DNA of 64,000 bases from Piscinibacter sp. HJYY11. Its GTDB lineage: Bacteria; Pseudomonadota; Gammaproteobacteria; Burkholderiales; Burkholderiaceae_C. Under the pieces are notes generated by a model that worked only from the letters and a program-made list of their open reading frames with translations, was not told where the DNA came from and did not search any database. How positions within the stretch are numbered: the stretch's first letter is position 1; each line of letters starts with the position of its first letter. The stretch is taken from the NCBI RefSeq assembly GCF_016735515.1, contig NZ_JAERQZ010000001.1, positions 3,770,746-3,834,745 on the forward strand. Direction: 5' to 3'. Below, piece by piece: positions 26,194-34,742 of this stretch. The position numbers and the translations under genes are program-made.

Positions 26194-27240
26194 ATGCGCC
26201 ACCTGCCCCTCGGCCGTACTGGCCTCTTCGTCTCAGAGCTGTGCCTCGGCACCATGACCTTCGGCGGCAGTGCCGACATGTGGGCCAAGATCGGCACCCT
26301 GCAGCAGTCGGACGCCGAGCGCCTTGTCGGCCAGGCGCTCGATGCGGGCGTCAACTTCATCGACACCGCCGACGTGTACGCGGGCGGCGCGTCGGAGCAG
26401 ATCACCGGCCAGGCGCTGAAGAACCTGAAGGTGCCCCGCGAGAGCGTGGTGGTCGCGACCAAGGTCTTCGGTGAGACGGGGGCGTCGCCGAACGCCCGCG
26501 GCAACTCACGCGGCCACATCCTCGATGGCGTGAAGGCGAGCCTGAGGCGCCTGCAGCTGGAGCACATCGACCTCTACCAGATCCACGGCTTCGACCCCGC
26601 CACGCCGATCGAGGAAACGGTGCGGGCGCTCGACACGCTGGTGCGCGACGGGCGCGTGCGCTACGTCGGCGTGTCGAACTGGGCCGCGTGGCAGATCGCC
26701 AAGGCGCTGGGCATCAGCGAGCGGCTGGGGCTCGCGCGCTTCGAGTCGCTGCAGGCCTACTACACCGTGGCCGGGCGTGACCTGGAACGTGAGATCGTGC
26801 CCATGCTCAAGAGCGAAGGCGTGGGCCTGATGGTGTGGAGCCCGCTTGCGGGCGGTTTGCTGAGCGGCAAGTTCGCCACTGGGCAGGCCGAGGCGGGCAG
26901 CCGGCGTGCGGGCTTCGATTTCCCGCCGGTGCTGCGGCCGCGGGCCGAGGCCTGCATCGAGGCCATGCGGCCGATCGCCGAGGAGCACGACGTGTCGGTG
27001 GCGCAGGTGGCGATCGCGTGGCTGCTGCACCAGCCGCAGGTGACGAGCGTGATCGTGGGCGCCAAGCGCCCGGACCAGCTGGCCGACAACCTGGCGGCGG
27101 TGAAGCTGCGATTGAGTGCCGACGAGCTGCGGGCGATCGACGAGGTGAGCCGTCTGCCGCCGGAATACCCGGGCTGGATGTTCGAGCGGCAGGGCGACTT
27201 CCGCCGTAAGCAGCTGCGCCAGGCCGGCCGCGAAGTCTGA
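26194..27240 (+). CDS. Aldo/keto reductase
   Basis: 348 residues from the ATG at 26194. Catalytic tetrad regions are visible: Asp and Tyr in FIDTADVYAGG, Lys in VVATKVFGE and His in YQIHGFD. NADPH-binding C-terminal motif SVIVGAKRPDQLADNL. It belongs to the large subfamily of general aldehyde/ketone reductases such as YajO/Tas. Stand-alone gene; substrate unknown. Confidence 0.92.
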   Translation: MRHLPLGRTGLFVSELCLGTMTFGGSADMWAKIGTLQQSDAERLVGQALDAGVNFIDTADVYAGGASEQITGQALKNLKVPRESVVVATKVFGETGASPNARGNSRGHILDGVKASLRRLQLEHIDLYQIHGFDPATPIEETVRALDTLVRDGRVRYVGVSNWAAWQIAKALGISERLGLARFESLQAYYTVAGRDLEREIVPMLKSEGVGLMVWSPLAGGLLSGKFATGQAEAGSRRAGFDFPPVLRPRAEACIEAMRPIAEEHDVSVAQVAIAWLLHQPQVTSVIVGAKRPDQLADNLAAVKLRLSADELRAIDEVSRLPPEYPGWMFERQGDFRRKQLRQAGREV

Positions 27241-27251
27241 GCGCGGGCGGC

Positions 27252-27905
27252 TCAGTGCCCGCCGGCCACCGTGGTCACCGGCAAGCCGAAGAAGGCCTGC
27301 ACCGACTGCCGCTCGGGAAGCACGTAGACCACGCCGCGCGTGCGGCCCAGAGAGGGGGCGACCACCGCGTCGTAGAACGCCGGCGGCACCACCACGCAGC
27401 CGAGCGACGCGCGTTTGTCCTCGGCCCCGCCATTCGCGAGCCGTGCCATGCGCTCGCCCTGCGAGGCACCGGGGCGCACGCGGTGGATGGCGAGCGCCGC
27501 CTGGTAGTCGAACCACACGATGGCCTCGCCGGTCAGGTTGCGGCCCGGCCGGGAGTCGAAGCGGCCTGCCGGCGTGGTGCGGTCGGCAAGCGGAATGCGG
27601 TTCACGTCGCCATCGGCCACGCCGGGCACCGAATGATCGCCCGGGGCCTGGCCCAGCAGCACCGGCGTCGCGCCGAGCAGCTGGCCGTCGGCGGCAAAGA
27701 CGAAGAGGCGGGCCGCCTTCTTGTCGACCACCGCAAACGGCTGCTGGCGGGTGTCGCCGCTGTCGAGCGCCCACTGGCGCACGTCGCGGGCGTCGGCGGT
27801 CAGGGGGTCGGCTGCGGCCGGCAGCGCAGCCACGGCGCCCGCCGCGGCCCACGCGAGGGTGACGGTGGCCAGGGCCTGGCGGAGAAAGCGGGTCGAGGAC
27901 TGCAC
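27252..27905 (-). CDS. L,D-transpeptidase (YkuD-like) family protein
   Basis: 217 residues, GTG start at 27903-27905. Signal peptide, then a compact domain with the catalytic Cys in ASLGCVVVPPAFY (the SxGC signature) and an upstream His in ALAIHRV. Such enzymes cross-link peptidoglycan or attach lipoproteins in the periplasm. The domain resembles the murein L,D-transpeptidase catalytic region but is divergent. A putative -10 (TACAGT) lies only about 10 bp before the GTG. Confidence 0.82.
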   Translation of the reverse strand: MQSSTRFLRQALATVTLAWAAAGAVAALPAAADPLTADARDVRQWALDSGDTRQQPFAVVDKKAARLFVFAADGQLLGATPVLLGQAPGDHSVPGVADGDVNRIPLADRTTPAGRFDSRPGRNLTGEAIVWFDYQAALAIHRVRPGASQGERMARLANGGAEDKRASLGCVVVPPAFYDAVVAPSLGRTRGVVYVLPERQSVQAFFGLPVTTVAGGH

Positions 27906-27942
27906 CGCGCGACTGTAGGAATTTGCCGCGTTCTACGGGTAT

Positions 27943-27969
27943 GAAAAATGCCGCATTCGAAGGCGGCAT
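27943..27969 (-). terminator. Rho-independent-type hairpin upstream of the L,D-transpeptidase gene
   Basis: On the minus strand the stem ATGCCGC/GCGGCAT (27948-27954 with 27963-27969, loop of eight) is followed by TTTTT. It lies about 40 bp before the GTG of the L,D-transpeptidase gene. It would stop minus-strand transcripts arriving from the thioredoxin side, or act as an attenuator if the promoter lies farther upstream. Confidence 0.6.
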
Positions 27970-28019
27970 CACACCTTCTTACGCGCCCCTAGACTTGTTG
28001 CCTTTCAGGAGAACGGCCC

Positions 28020-28343
28020 ATGACCCAGCCCTACCAGGAAGCCCAACCCGATCGTTCCGAGATCGATGCATGGCGGGGCCTGGCCGTGGTCGATTTCGGC
28101 ACCAACTGGTGCGGCTTCTGCCGTGCAGCGGAGCCGGCGGTCGAGGCCGCACTGGCAAAGCATCCGCAGGTGAAGCACCTCAAGGTGGAAGACGGCCCGG
28201 GCCGCCCGCTCGGCCGGTCGTTCAAGGTGAAGCTCTGGCCCACGCTGGTGTTCCTGCGCGATGGTCAGGAGGTGTCTCGATTGGTGCGGCCGAATGACAC
28301 GACTGCCATTCAGCAGGCACTGGGCGCGCTCGAACAACACTGA
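28020..28343 (+). CDS. Thioredoxin family protein
   Basis: 107 residues with active site WCGFC (classic thioredoxin has WCGPC) and cis-proline in KLWPTLVFL. A cytoplasmic disulfide reductase or thiol-exchange protein is likely. AGGAGA precedes the ATG. It is flanked by hairpins on both sides and appears monocistronic. Confidence 0.92.
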   Translation: MTQPYQEAQPDRSEIDAWRGLAVVDFGTNWCGFCRAAEPAVEAALAKHPQVKHLKVEDGPGRPLGRSFKVKLWPTLVFLRDGQEVSRLVRPNDTTAIQQALGALEQH

Positions 28344-28439
28344 CGTGCAGGATCGGAGCAGCGCGCGGCAGTCTCCGAGAGCCCCAAGGGGCAGGCCGGA
28401 CGCCTAGCCGAAGCGGTGGGTGTGTTCCGCTGACAGGCA

Positions 28440-28600
28440 CAAAAGAAAAAGCCCGCGACCATTCCTGGTGGCGGGCTCGTCTTCCGGGCATGGGGGCTCA
28501 CCACTCGGAGTGGCTGCGGCCATGACGGTTTCGCTCTGTGCGGGGTGACGGGTTCCCGGGGTTCCGCCCAATCGTGCGGTCGGTTTCGCAACAGAGAAGA
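28440..28600 (-). ncRNA. Possible small RNA in thioredoxin-kinase gap
   Basis: The 336-bp gap holds no convincing gene. On the minus strand a -10-like TACACT (28606-28611) is followed about 130 bp later by a strong intrinsic terminator (28451-28476). Between them are small stems (CCACT-CCG-AGTGG) and two copies of GCGAAACCG. A roughly 160-nt transcript could be made. No known RNA family was recognised and the -35 is weak, so it could also be the 3' end of the kinase transcript. Confidence 0.3.
28451..28476 (-). terminator. Rho-independent terminator
   Basis: On the minus strand: GCCCGC, C, ACCA, GGAA loop, TGGT, C, GCGGGC, then a T-rich tail (TTTTTCTTTT). The stem is perfect except for one C-C mismatch. 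It would end the response-regulator/kinase operon transcript about 200 bp after the kinase stop, or the putative small RNA. Confidence 0.8.
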
Positions 28601-28679
28601 GCTTCAGTGTAGGCGATTCATGTTTCGGCGATGTGACGAATAGCAGGGCTTTTGCAAGGCTATTGATTCGGCTCAAGCT

Positions 28680-29981
28680 TCAAACGGGCCAGCGCACCAC
28701 CGCTTCGAGGCCTGGCCGTGCATTGCGCAGCGTCAGCGAGCCGCCGTGCGACTGTGCGACGAGCCGACACAGGTACAGGCCCAGGCCCACGCCGCCGCTG
28801 GCGCGCGTGCGGGCCACATCGGGGCGGTAGAACGGCTCGGTGAGGCGCGCCAGCTGGTCCTCGGGCACGCCGGGCCCATGGTCGCGCACGGTGAGCACCA
28901 CCTGGGCCCCATCGGCATGGGTGCTGACAAGCACCGGCTGGCCCTCCGCCGCACCATGTCGCAGTGCGTTGTCGATCAGGTTGCGCACGAGCATCGTGGC
29001 GCGCGGGCGGTCGAGCGCGAGCGGCGGCAGCTCATCGGCCAGTGAAAGCTGCAGCGGCTGGCCCTCGAAGCCCGCGGCGATCTCCTGCACCAGCGTGTTG
29101 AGGTCGGTGGCTTCGCGCTTCAGGGCCGAGGGGCCGGCGGCCAGGCGCTCACCTTCCAGCAGGTCGGTGATCAGCGTGCCCATCAGCGTGAGGTCGCGCA
29201 GCAGCGCGGCGCGCTCGGGGGTGTCGCCCGACAGCTCGGCGTTGAGCCGCGCACGCGTGAGCGGCGAGCGCAGTTCGTGGCTGATGGCCAGCAGCAGCGC
29301 GCGCTGGCTGTGCAGCATGCCCTGCAGGCCGGTGGCCATGTCGTTGACCTGCTGGGCGAGGTCGCCCAGCTCGTCGCGCCGGCGGATGGGGATCGGGTTG
29401 CTGAAGTCGCCTTCGCCATAACGCTGCGTGCCCTGGCGGATGTCGTCGAGCGGGCGGAAGAGCCGGCGCACCGTGGCGTAGGCGGCGAGCGTGAGCAGCA
29501 GCAGGCCAAAGAGCGGCACCAGCGCGCGCACCGGGTGCCGCTCGTGCCAGACGTTGGTGGCCATGCCGAAGCTGATGCGGTGGCCGTCGGCCGTGCTGCG
29601 GGTGAAGAGGCGCGGGCCCCACTCGTCTTCCTTGTCCTTGAACTTGTGCTTCCACTCCTTGGCCTTCTCGGGGTGGGAGTCCCAGCGGATCTCGGGCCCC
29701 TCGATGCGCACCGAGATGGGCAGCCGCGCCACCAGCGCCTGCGCGCGCTGCGGGTCGGGGGGCGAGCCGATGTCGGCGGCAAGCCGGTCGACGTAGTCCG
29801 CCAGCAGCGGCTTGACGAAGTATTCGAAGCCGCCCGAGAGTGCCATGCGCGTGCCGCCCATGAACACCATGACCGAGCACGCCGCGAGCACGAGGAAGAG
29901 CGCCACCAGCCGCCACTTCAGCGAATGGCGGAAGCGCTGGTGCCAGCGCTTGTGCGCCTGCACGTGGCGGCGCCACCTCAT
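28680..29981 (-). CDS. Sensor histidine kinase, CpxA/EnvZ type
   Basis: 433 residues. One transmembrane helix near residues 24-45, a periplasmic domain rich in charged residues, a second helix near 160-180, HAMP, HisKA with phospho-His in LLAISHELRSPLTRAR, and HATPase_c (NLIDNALRHGA; GVGLGLYLC). It starts inside the stop of the response regulator (ATGA), so the two form a two-component pair. The CpxP/Spy-like gene upstream suggests an envelope-stress or metal-stress system like CpxRA. Confidence 0.93.
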   Translation of the reverse strand: MRWRRHVQAHKRWHQRFRHSLKWRLVALFLVLAACSVMVFMGGTRMALSGGFEYFVKPLLADYVDRLAADIGSPPDPQRAQALVARLPISVRIEGPEIRWDSHPEKAKEWKHKFKDKEDEWGPRLFTRSTADGHRISFGMATNVWHERHPVRALVPLFGLLLLTLAAYATVRRLFRPLDDIRQGTQRYGEGDFSNPIPIRRRDELGDLAQQVNDMATGLQGMLHSQRALLLAISHELRSPLTRARLNAELSGDTPERAALLRDLTLMGTLITDLLEGERLAAGPSALKREATDLNTLVQEIAAGFEGQPLQLSLADELPPLALDRPRATMLVRNLIDNALRHGAAEGQPVLVSTHADGAQVVLTVRDHGPGVPEDQLARLTEPFYRPDVARTRASGGVGLGLYLCRLVAQSHGGSLTLRNARPGLEAVVRWPV

Positions 29982-30688
29982 CGGCGTGGCACCCCGGCGA
30001 AGGTGTAGCCCGCGTTGCGCAGCGTCTTGATGAGCGGCAGCGGCTCGAGCTTCTTGCGCAGGCGGCTGATGAGGATGTCGACCGCGCGGGTGAAGAGATC
30101 GGCCTCGCGGCCGCGCAGCTTGTTGAGGATCTCGTCGCGGGTGAACACGCGGCCCGGCTCGCGCGCCAGCAGCACCAGCAGCTCGAACTCTGTGCCCGTG
30201 AGCTCCAGCAGCTCACCCTGGCGCTCCACCTCGCGGCGCTGCAGGTCGATCGTGAGGCCTTCGAAGTCGAGCTTCTGCGCCTTGGCGGCGTCTCCGTTGC
30301 CGCCGCCATGGCGCGAGCGGCGCAGGATGGTCTGCAGCCGCGCCGCCAGCTCGCGCGGCTCGAAGGGCTTGGGCAGGTAGTCGTCGGCGCCGAGCTCGAG
30401 GCCGACCACGCGATCGGTCACGTCGCCGCGCGCGGTGAGCATCAGCACCGGGATGTCGCTGCCGTGGCGGATGCGGCGGCAGACCTCGAAGCCGTCCATC
30501 TCGGGCAGCATCACGTCGAGGATCACCGCGTCGTAGCCCGTCTCCGCCAGGCGCGCGAGGCCGAGCGTGGGGCGCGCCGCGTGGTCGAGCGCGAGGTCGA
30601 AGCGCTTGAGGTAGGCCGCGAGCGGGGCGGCCAGGTCCTCGTCGTCATCGATCAACAGGATGCGGTGCATGGGGCGCGATGCTGACAC
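29978..30688 (-). CDS. OmpR-family response regulator, CpxR-like
   Basis: 236 residues. Receiver domain with LLIDDDEDL, phospho-Asp in AVILDVMLPEMDG, and Lys in YLPKPFEPRE. C-terminal winged helix (LDFEGLTIDLQRREVERQG; RLRKKLEPLPLIKTLRNAGY). Cognate to the overlapping kinase. The methyltransferase and CpxP/Spy-type genes lie immediately upstream on the same strand with a 12-bp gap. Confidence 0.93.
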   Translation of the reverse strand: MSASRPMHRILLIDDDEDLAAPLAAYLKRFDLALDHAARPTLGLARLAETGYDAVILDVMLPEMDGFEVCRRIRHGSDIPVLMLTARGDVTDRVVGLELGADDYLPKPFEPRELAARLQTILRRSRHGGGNGDAAKAQKLDFEGLTIDLQRREVERQGELLELTGTEFELLVLLAREPGRVFTRDEILNKLRGREADLFTRAVDILISRLRKKLEPLPLIKTLRNAGYTFAGVPRR

Positions 30689-30700
30689 AAACCTCCCTGC

Positions 30701-31219
30701 TCAGAGCCAGCGGCGCACGTCGCCCGCGTAGTCGCGCCACCAGCCACCGAAGCGGCGTGCCAGCTGCGCCTCCTCGCGCGGGATGTGCACGGTGTGCACG
30801 ACCGCCATGAAGAGCAGTGCGCCCAGCAACAGCAAGGGCACGCCCAGCGCCATGGCGGTGCCGACGAGGGCCGCGGTGATGCCGAGGTACATGGGGTGGC
30901 GGCTGTAGCGGTAGGGGCCTTCGTCGATCAGCTGCATCGGGGTGTCGGCTTCGAGCGGCATGCCGGCCTGGCGAAAGCTCGCCCATGCCCACAGGGCCCA
31001 CGCGAGCCCCGCCGCGGCGAGCACCGCGCCCGGCACCGGTGCGCTGCCGAGCGGGGCGCCGGTGCCCCAGAGCAGCAGGTGCAGGCCCGACGCCGCGGCC
31101 GCGATGCCGATCGCCAGTCGGGCGACGCTCCAGCGCGACAGCTGCGCCTGCCGCCGCTCTACCCAGGCGGGGGCGCTCAGCCCGCCCGCCGGCACGCCGG
31201 GCTCAGCCGCGCCAGCCAC
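30701..31219 (-). CDS. Isoprenylcysteine carboxyl methyltransferase-family membrane protein
   Basis: 172 residues with four hydrophobic helices and the ICMT/PEMT motif GPYRYSRHPMYLG, followed by an EE pair in HIPREEAQLARRFG. These are SAM-dependent membrane methyltransferases; bacterial substrates are mostly unknown. It overlaps the 3' end of the CpxP/Spy-like gene by 17 bp and precedes the response regulator, so it seems part of the same operon. Confidence 0.85.
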   Translation of the reverse strand: MAGAAEPGVPAGGLSAPAWVERRQAQLSRWSVARLAIGIAAAASGLHLLLWGTGAPLGSAPVPGAVLAAAGLAWALWAWASFRQAGMPLEADTPMQLIDEGPYRYSRHPMYLGITAALVGTAMALGVPLLLLGALLFMAVVHTVHIPREEAQLARRFGGWWRDYAGDVRRWL

Positions 31220-31682
31220 GGTGATGCCCCCAGCGGTCGAGCGCCTCGCGCACCTTCTGCTGCTGCTCGGGTCTCAGGCTGTCGTAGAAGTCGGCCGCGG
31301 CGCCGATGACGGCCGGCGAGGCGTTGCGCATCGCGCTCGTCTTGGCGTCGACCAGCGACTGCGCCTTGGCGCGGTCGAACTGCGCACCGGCCAGCACGGC
31401 CTTCAGTTCGGCGTGCGGCTCGCCGCCGCTCGCCTTCATGGTCTTGCGCTGGGCTTCGAGGGTGTCGGCCAGCACGGTGAGCTTGGCCTTCTGCGCGGCA
31501 TCGAGGTCGAGCTTGCGGCTTGCCTTCTCGACCATGCGGGCGCGTTTCTCGGCCCGCTCACTCTCGGTGATCCGGTCTCCGAAGTAGCCGTGGTGGCGCT
31601 GATGCGAGCACGCCGCAAGGCCGCCAGCCAGGAGCGACACGCCGAAGATGCCGATGAAGGTGCGTTTCAGCCAGGATGTCAT
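31203..31682 (-). CDS. CpxP/Spy-like periplasmic stress protein (lipoprotein-like)
   Basis: 159 residues. The N-terminal hydrophobic segment ends in a lipobox-like LLAGGLAAC, and a histidine-rich patch HQRHHGYFGD follows. The remainder is highly helical with Spy/CpxP-type content (LRPEQQQKVREALDRW). Related proteins sense or chaperone envelope stress and metals and feed back on Cpx-type kinases. Adjacent to a matching two-component pair, which strengthens the assignment. The canonical LTxxQ repeats are altered. Confidence 0.8.
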   Translation of the reverse strand: MTSWLKRTFIGIFGVSLLAGGLAACSHQRHHGYFGDRITESERAEKRARMVEKASRKLDLDAAQKAKLTVLADTLEAQRKTMKASGGEPHAELKAVLAGAQFDRAKAQSLVDAKTSAMRNASPAVIGAAADFYDSLRPEQQQKVREALDRWGHHRGWRG

Positions 31683-31791
31683 GTCGTGTCCTTTCCAGAC
31701 GTGTTGAACATGAGCTCATGGTCGGCACTCGGCTCGGGCGTGTCCTTTCGCGCCCGCATCGTTGTGTTTCGTTTCTTTTCAGCATGCGCCG

Positions 31792-32259
31792 TCAGCGATA
31801 CGTGGCCGCAGTGATGAACTGGCTGAAGGTCTCGCACCAGATGACGACGGTGTTGTAGCGCTGCAGGTCGGTGCCGGGCGGCAATGGCAGCTCGAAGCGC
31901 TCGAAGTTGCGCACGTCGCCCACCCGCAGCATCGAGGGCTTGAGCCGCTTGAACTCGGCCTCGGTCTCCACGAACTGCGGCGACAGGTACAGCTTGTAGT
32001 CGGGCCCCGGGGCGAGCTTGCCGTCGAAGGCGATGCGGCTGGCGGCCAGCGTCACCCGGCCTTCGCCCCAGTGGAGGAAATCGCTGTCCTTCAGGTCGCG
32101 CCGGAACTGGCCCTGGAAAAGCGCTTCACCCGCCGGCATGGCGGCGGCCGCAGGCGCCGGCGGCGCGGCGGTGAGGATGGGCAGCCAGTAGATGCCGGCG
32201 GCAAAGCCTGCGGCGAGCATCGCCAGGTGCGTTGCGATCAGGAGGAGGGCTTTCTTCAT
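31792..32259 (-). CDS. DM13 domain protein
   Basis: 155 residues from the ATG at 32257-32259. A signal anchor is followed by an alanine/proline linker and a DM13-type domain (LFQGQFRRDLKDSDFLHWGE; YKLYLSPQFVETEAEF; VIWCETFSQFITAATY), with a conserved Cys near the end. DM13 domains are proposed to act in extracytoplasmic redox or electron transfer. Lies 109 bp upstream of the CpxP/Spy-like gene on the same strand and may belong to that cluster. Confidence 0.8.
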   Translation of the reverse strand: MKKALLLIATHLAMLAAGFAAGIYWLPILTAAPPAPAAAAMPAGEALFQGQFRRDLKDSDFLHWGEGRVTLAASRIAFDGKLAPGPDYKLYLSPQFVETEAEFKRLKPSMLRVGDVRNFERFELPLPPGTDLQRYNTVVIWCETFSQFITAATYR

Positions 32260-32380
32260 GGCGGCAAGGTCGTCGCAGTGGTGCGTGACCTTACATCGCC
32301 GCCATCGGCGTCGTCCTACAGCCAGTCGATCCGGCGCCCGACGGCGCGGGCCCGGGCGCCGGCGTAGCCTGCGCTCCACC

Positions 32381-33298
32381 ATGGCTGCACGCTCCCTTGC
32401 ATCGCTCACCCTCGGCTTCGGGCTCGTCTCGATCCCGGTGAAGCTTTTCTCGGCCACCGAGAGCTCGGCCAGCGTCGGCTTCAACCTGCTGACGAAAGAC
32501 GGCTCGCGGGTGAAGCAGCAGTACATCTCGGTGAAGAGCGGCCAGGTGGTCGAGCGCGCCGAAATGGTGAAGGGCTACGAGTTCGAGAAAGACCATTTCG
32601 TGATCTTCGAGCCCGAGGAACTGAAGGCGCTGGAGGCCGAGGCGAGCCACGTGGTGGACATCGTGGCCTTCGTGCCCGACAAGGCCATCGACCCGATCTA
32701 CTACGACCGCGCCTATTACCTCGGCCCCGACAAGCGCGGCGCCAAGCCGTATTCGCTCCTGATGCAGGCCATGCGCAAGACCAGGCGCGTGGCGCTCGCC
32801 CGCATGGCGTGGAAGGGCAAGCAGTACGTGGTGCAGGTGCGCCCCGCCGAAGAGGGGCTGGTGCTGCAGCAGCTGCTTTACGCCGACGAGGTGCGCTCGA
32901 TGCGCGACCTCGACATCGAGACGGTGAACGTGTCCGACGCCGAGGTGCAGCTCGCCACCCAGCTCATCGAGCAGATCTCGGTCGACAACTACGACCCTGC
33001 GCAGTTCAAGGACGAGGAGAAGGACCGCATCCTCGCCGCCATCGACAAGAAGATCGCGGGCAAGAAGATCGTCGCGGCGCACCGGCCGGATGAAGCGCCG
33101 GGCACCGGCGGCGGCCAGGTGATCGACATCATGGATGCGCTGCGCGCGAGCCTCGCCAAGAAAGGCGGAGCGAAGCCGAGCGCGGCCAAGGCAGCACCCG
33201 CGGCCGACACCACGCTGAAAGAGCGCAAGCCGCCCCGGCGCGCCGCCGCCAGCCCCGCGCCCGCAGCCGCCCCGGCCCGCGCCCGCGCGAGGAAGTGA
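32381..33298 (+). CDS. ku: Non-homologous end-joining protein Ku
   Basis: 305 residues with the full bacterial Ku core: LTLGFGLVSIPVKLFSATE at the N-terminus, GYEFEKDHFVIFEPEELKAL, and the bridge region around ADEVRSMRDLD. A lysine/alanine/proline-rich tail (about residues 265-305) is typical of the C-terminal DNA-binding extension. Ku binds double-strand ends and recruits LigD. No ligD lies in the window, so the ligase partner must be elsewhere. Stop overlaps the next start by GTGA. Confidence 0.95.
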   Translation: MAARSLASLTLGFGLVSIPVKLFSATESSASVGFNLLTKDGSRVKQQYISVKSGQVVERAEMVKGYEFEKDHFVIFEPEELKALEAEASHVVDIVAFVPDKAIDPIYYDRAYYLGPDKRGAKPYSLLMQAMRKTRRVALARMAWKGKQYVVQVRPAEEGLVLQQLLYADEVRSMRDLDIETVNVSDAEVQLATQLIEQISVDNYDPAQFKDEEKDRILAAIDKKIAGKKIVAAHRPDEAPGTGGGQVIDIMDALRASLAKKGGAKPSAAKAAPAADTTLKERKPPRRAAASPAPAAAPARARARK

Positions 33299-34104
33299 TC
33301 GACGCCAGCGCCGACGACCGGCAGGCCACGCTGAGCCTGCGCAAGGTCCAGGCCCTGCTGGGCCTGCCCCTCCACGTGGTCACGGGGCTGATCGATGCCG
33401 GCGTCGTCACACCCACGCGCGGGCCGCGACACGCCTGGCGCTTCACCTTCCAGGACGTGGTGCTGCTGCGCACCGCCCACCGCCTGCGCACGGCGCAGGT
33501 GCCGTCGCGCAAGCTGCTGCGGGCGCTCGCGCGCGTGAAGGGTGGGCTCGGGCCGCTGCCGCTGAGCGGCGTGCGCCTGACCGCCATCGACCGCCAGGTG
33601 GTGGTGCGCGACGGCCCGCTGCAGTGGGAGGCCGAGAGCGGCCAGCTGCTGATGGATTTCGACACCGCCGCGGCGCCGGTGGTCCAGCCTCTGGGCGCCA
33701 CAGAGGTCGACTGGTTTGCCGAAGCCGTCGAACTCGAGGCCACCGACCCGGCAGCCGCCATCCAGGCCTACCGCGCAGTGCTTGCCGCCGACCCCTCGCA
33801 TGCCGCCGCGTGGGTCAACCTCAGCGCCCTCCTGTGCGAGCAGGGCCATTGCGACGATGCAGTGCAGACGCTCGATGAAGCGATCGTCCACCTGCCCGAC
33901 GATGCAGACCTGCATTTCAACCGCGGCATCGCCCTCGAAGACCAGCAGCGCTTTGACGAGGCCATCGGCGCCTACGAGCGCGCGCTGGCCTTGCGGCACG
34001 ACCTCGCCGACGCGCACTTCAACCTCGCGCGCCTGCACGAGCGGGCCGGCCGGCCGCACCGGGCCTTGCGACATTTGCACGAGTACAGGCGCTTGTCCCG
34101 TTGA
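33295..34104 (+). CDS. MerR-like helix-turn-helix protein with TPR repeats
   Basis: 269 residues, GTG start overlapping the ku stop (GTGA). Residues 10-75 look like a MerR-type winged helix (LSLRKVQALLGLPLHVVTGL; FQDVVLLRTAHRL). Residues 145-265 form three to four TPR units (AAWVNLSALLCEQGHCDDAV; DLHFNRGIALEDQQRFDEAI; DAHFNLARLHERAGRPHRAL). A DNA-binding or scaffold protein is inferred. Coupling to ku suggests a role linked to DNA repair regulation, but no function is known to me. Confidence 0.85.
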   Translation: MIDASADDRQATLSLRKVQALLGLPLHVVTGLIDAGVVTPTRGPRHAWRFTFQDVVLLRTAHRLRTAQVPSRKLLRALARVKGGLGPLPLSGVRLTAIDRQVVVRDGPLQWEAESGQLLMDFDTAAAPVVQPLGATEVDWFAEAVELEATDPAAAIQAYRAVLAADPSHAAAWVNLSALLCEQGHCDDAVQTLDEAIVHLPDDADLHFNRGIALEDQQRFDEAIGAYERALALRHDLADAHFNLARLHERAGRPHRALRHLHEYRRLSR

Positions 34105-34127
34105 GGAGCGCGATATCCTCGTTCACG

Positions 34128-34727
34128 ATGCGCTGCGAAGAGATCGCCACCCACCCCGATTTCCGCCGCCTGTCGTCCATCGACGGCGTGCGGGTGGACC
34201 TGCGCTACGTGGGCCCGCGCAACTTCGTCGGCCGCGACCTCTACGGCGAGCTCGATTGCGCCTGGCTGCACCGCCTCGCCGCCGAGGGCCTGGCCCGGGC
34301 GGCCGCCGAACTGACGGCCCTCGCGCCGGGGCACCGCCTGCTGGTGCTCGACGCCCTGCGCCCGCACCGCGTGCAAATCGAGCTGTGGGAGTTCCTCGAC
34401 GGCACCGGCCTGCGCCAGTACGTGGCCGACCCGGCACGCGGCTCGATCCACTCCTTCGGCATGGCGCTCGACGTGACCATCGTGAATGCCGACGGCGACG
34501 AGCTCGACATGGGCAGCGGCTTCGACGAGATGGACGAACTCTCGCACCCCAAGCTCGAGGCCGAGCACCTGGCGAGCGGTGCGCTCACGCCCACGCAGGT
34601 GGCCAACCGTGAGCTGCTGCGCCGCGTGATGACGGTGGGCGGCTTCAACGGCGTCGACAACGAGTGGTGGCACTTCGACATGCTCGACCGCAGCCACGTG
34701 CGGCAGACCTTCGTGCGGGTGGACTGA
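34128..34727 (+). CDS. D-alanyl-D-alanine dipeptidase, VanX/DdpX family
   Basis: 199 residues from the ATG at 34128; a TTG at 34101 is an alternative. Zinc ligands and catalytic residues are visible: SIHSFGMALDVTI (HxxGxAxD) and NEWWHFD (catalytic Glu and third ligand His). The upstream Arg in LDALRPHRVQ fits the family. It cleaves D-Ala-D-Ala; in non-resistant bacteria such enzymes recycle peptidoglycan dipeptide. No vanHA-type genes are adjacent, so vancomycin resistance is not implied. Confidence 0.9.
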   Translation: MRCEEIATHPDFRRLSSIDGVRVDLRYVGPRNFVGRDLYGELDCAWLHRLAAEGLARAAAELTALAPGHRLLVLDALRPHRVQIELWEFLDGTGLRQYVADPARGSIHSFGMALDVTIVNADGDELDMGSGFDEMDELSHPKLEAEHLASGALTPTQVANRELLRRVMTVGGFNGVDNEWWHFDMLDRSHVRQTFVRVD

Positions 34728-34742
34728 CGCCCACGCGGGCGG

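Noticed and set aside
34128..34727. Vancomycin-resistance vanX
   Set aside because: The enzyme family matches but no vanH, vanA or vanRS genes are nearby; chromosomal dipeptidases of this family recycle peptidoglycan.
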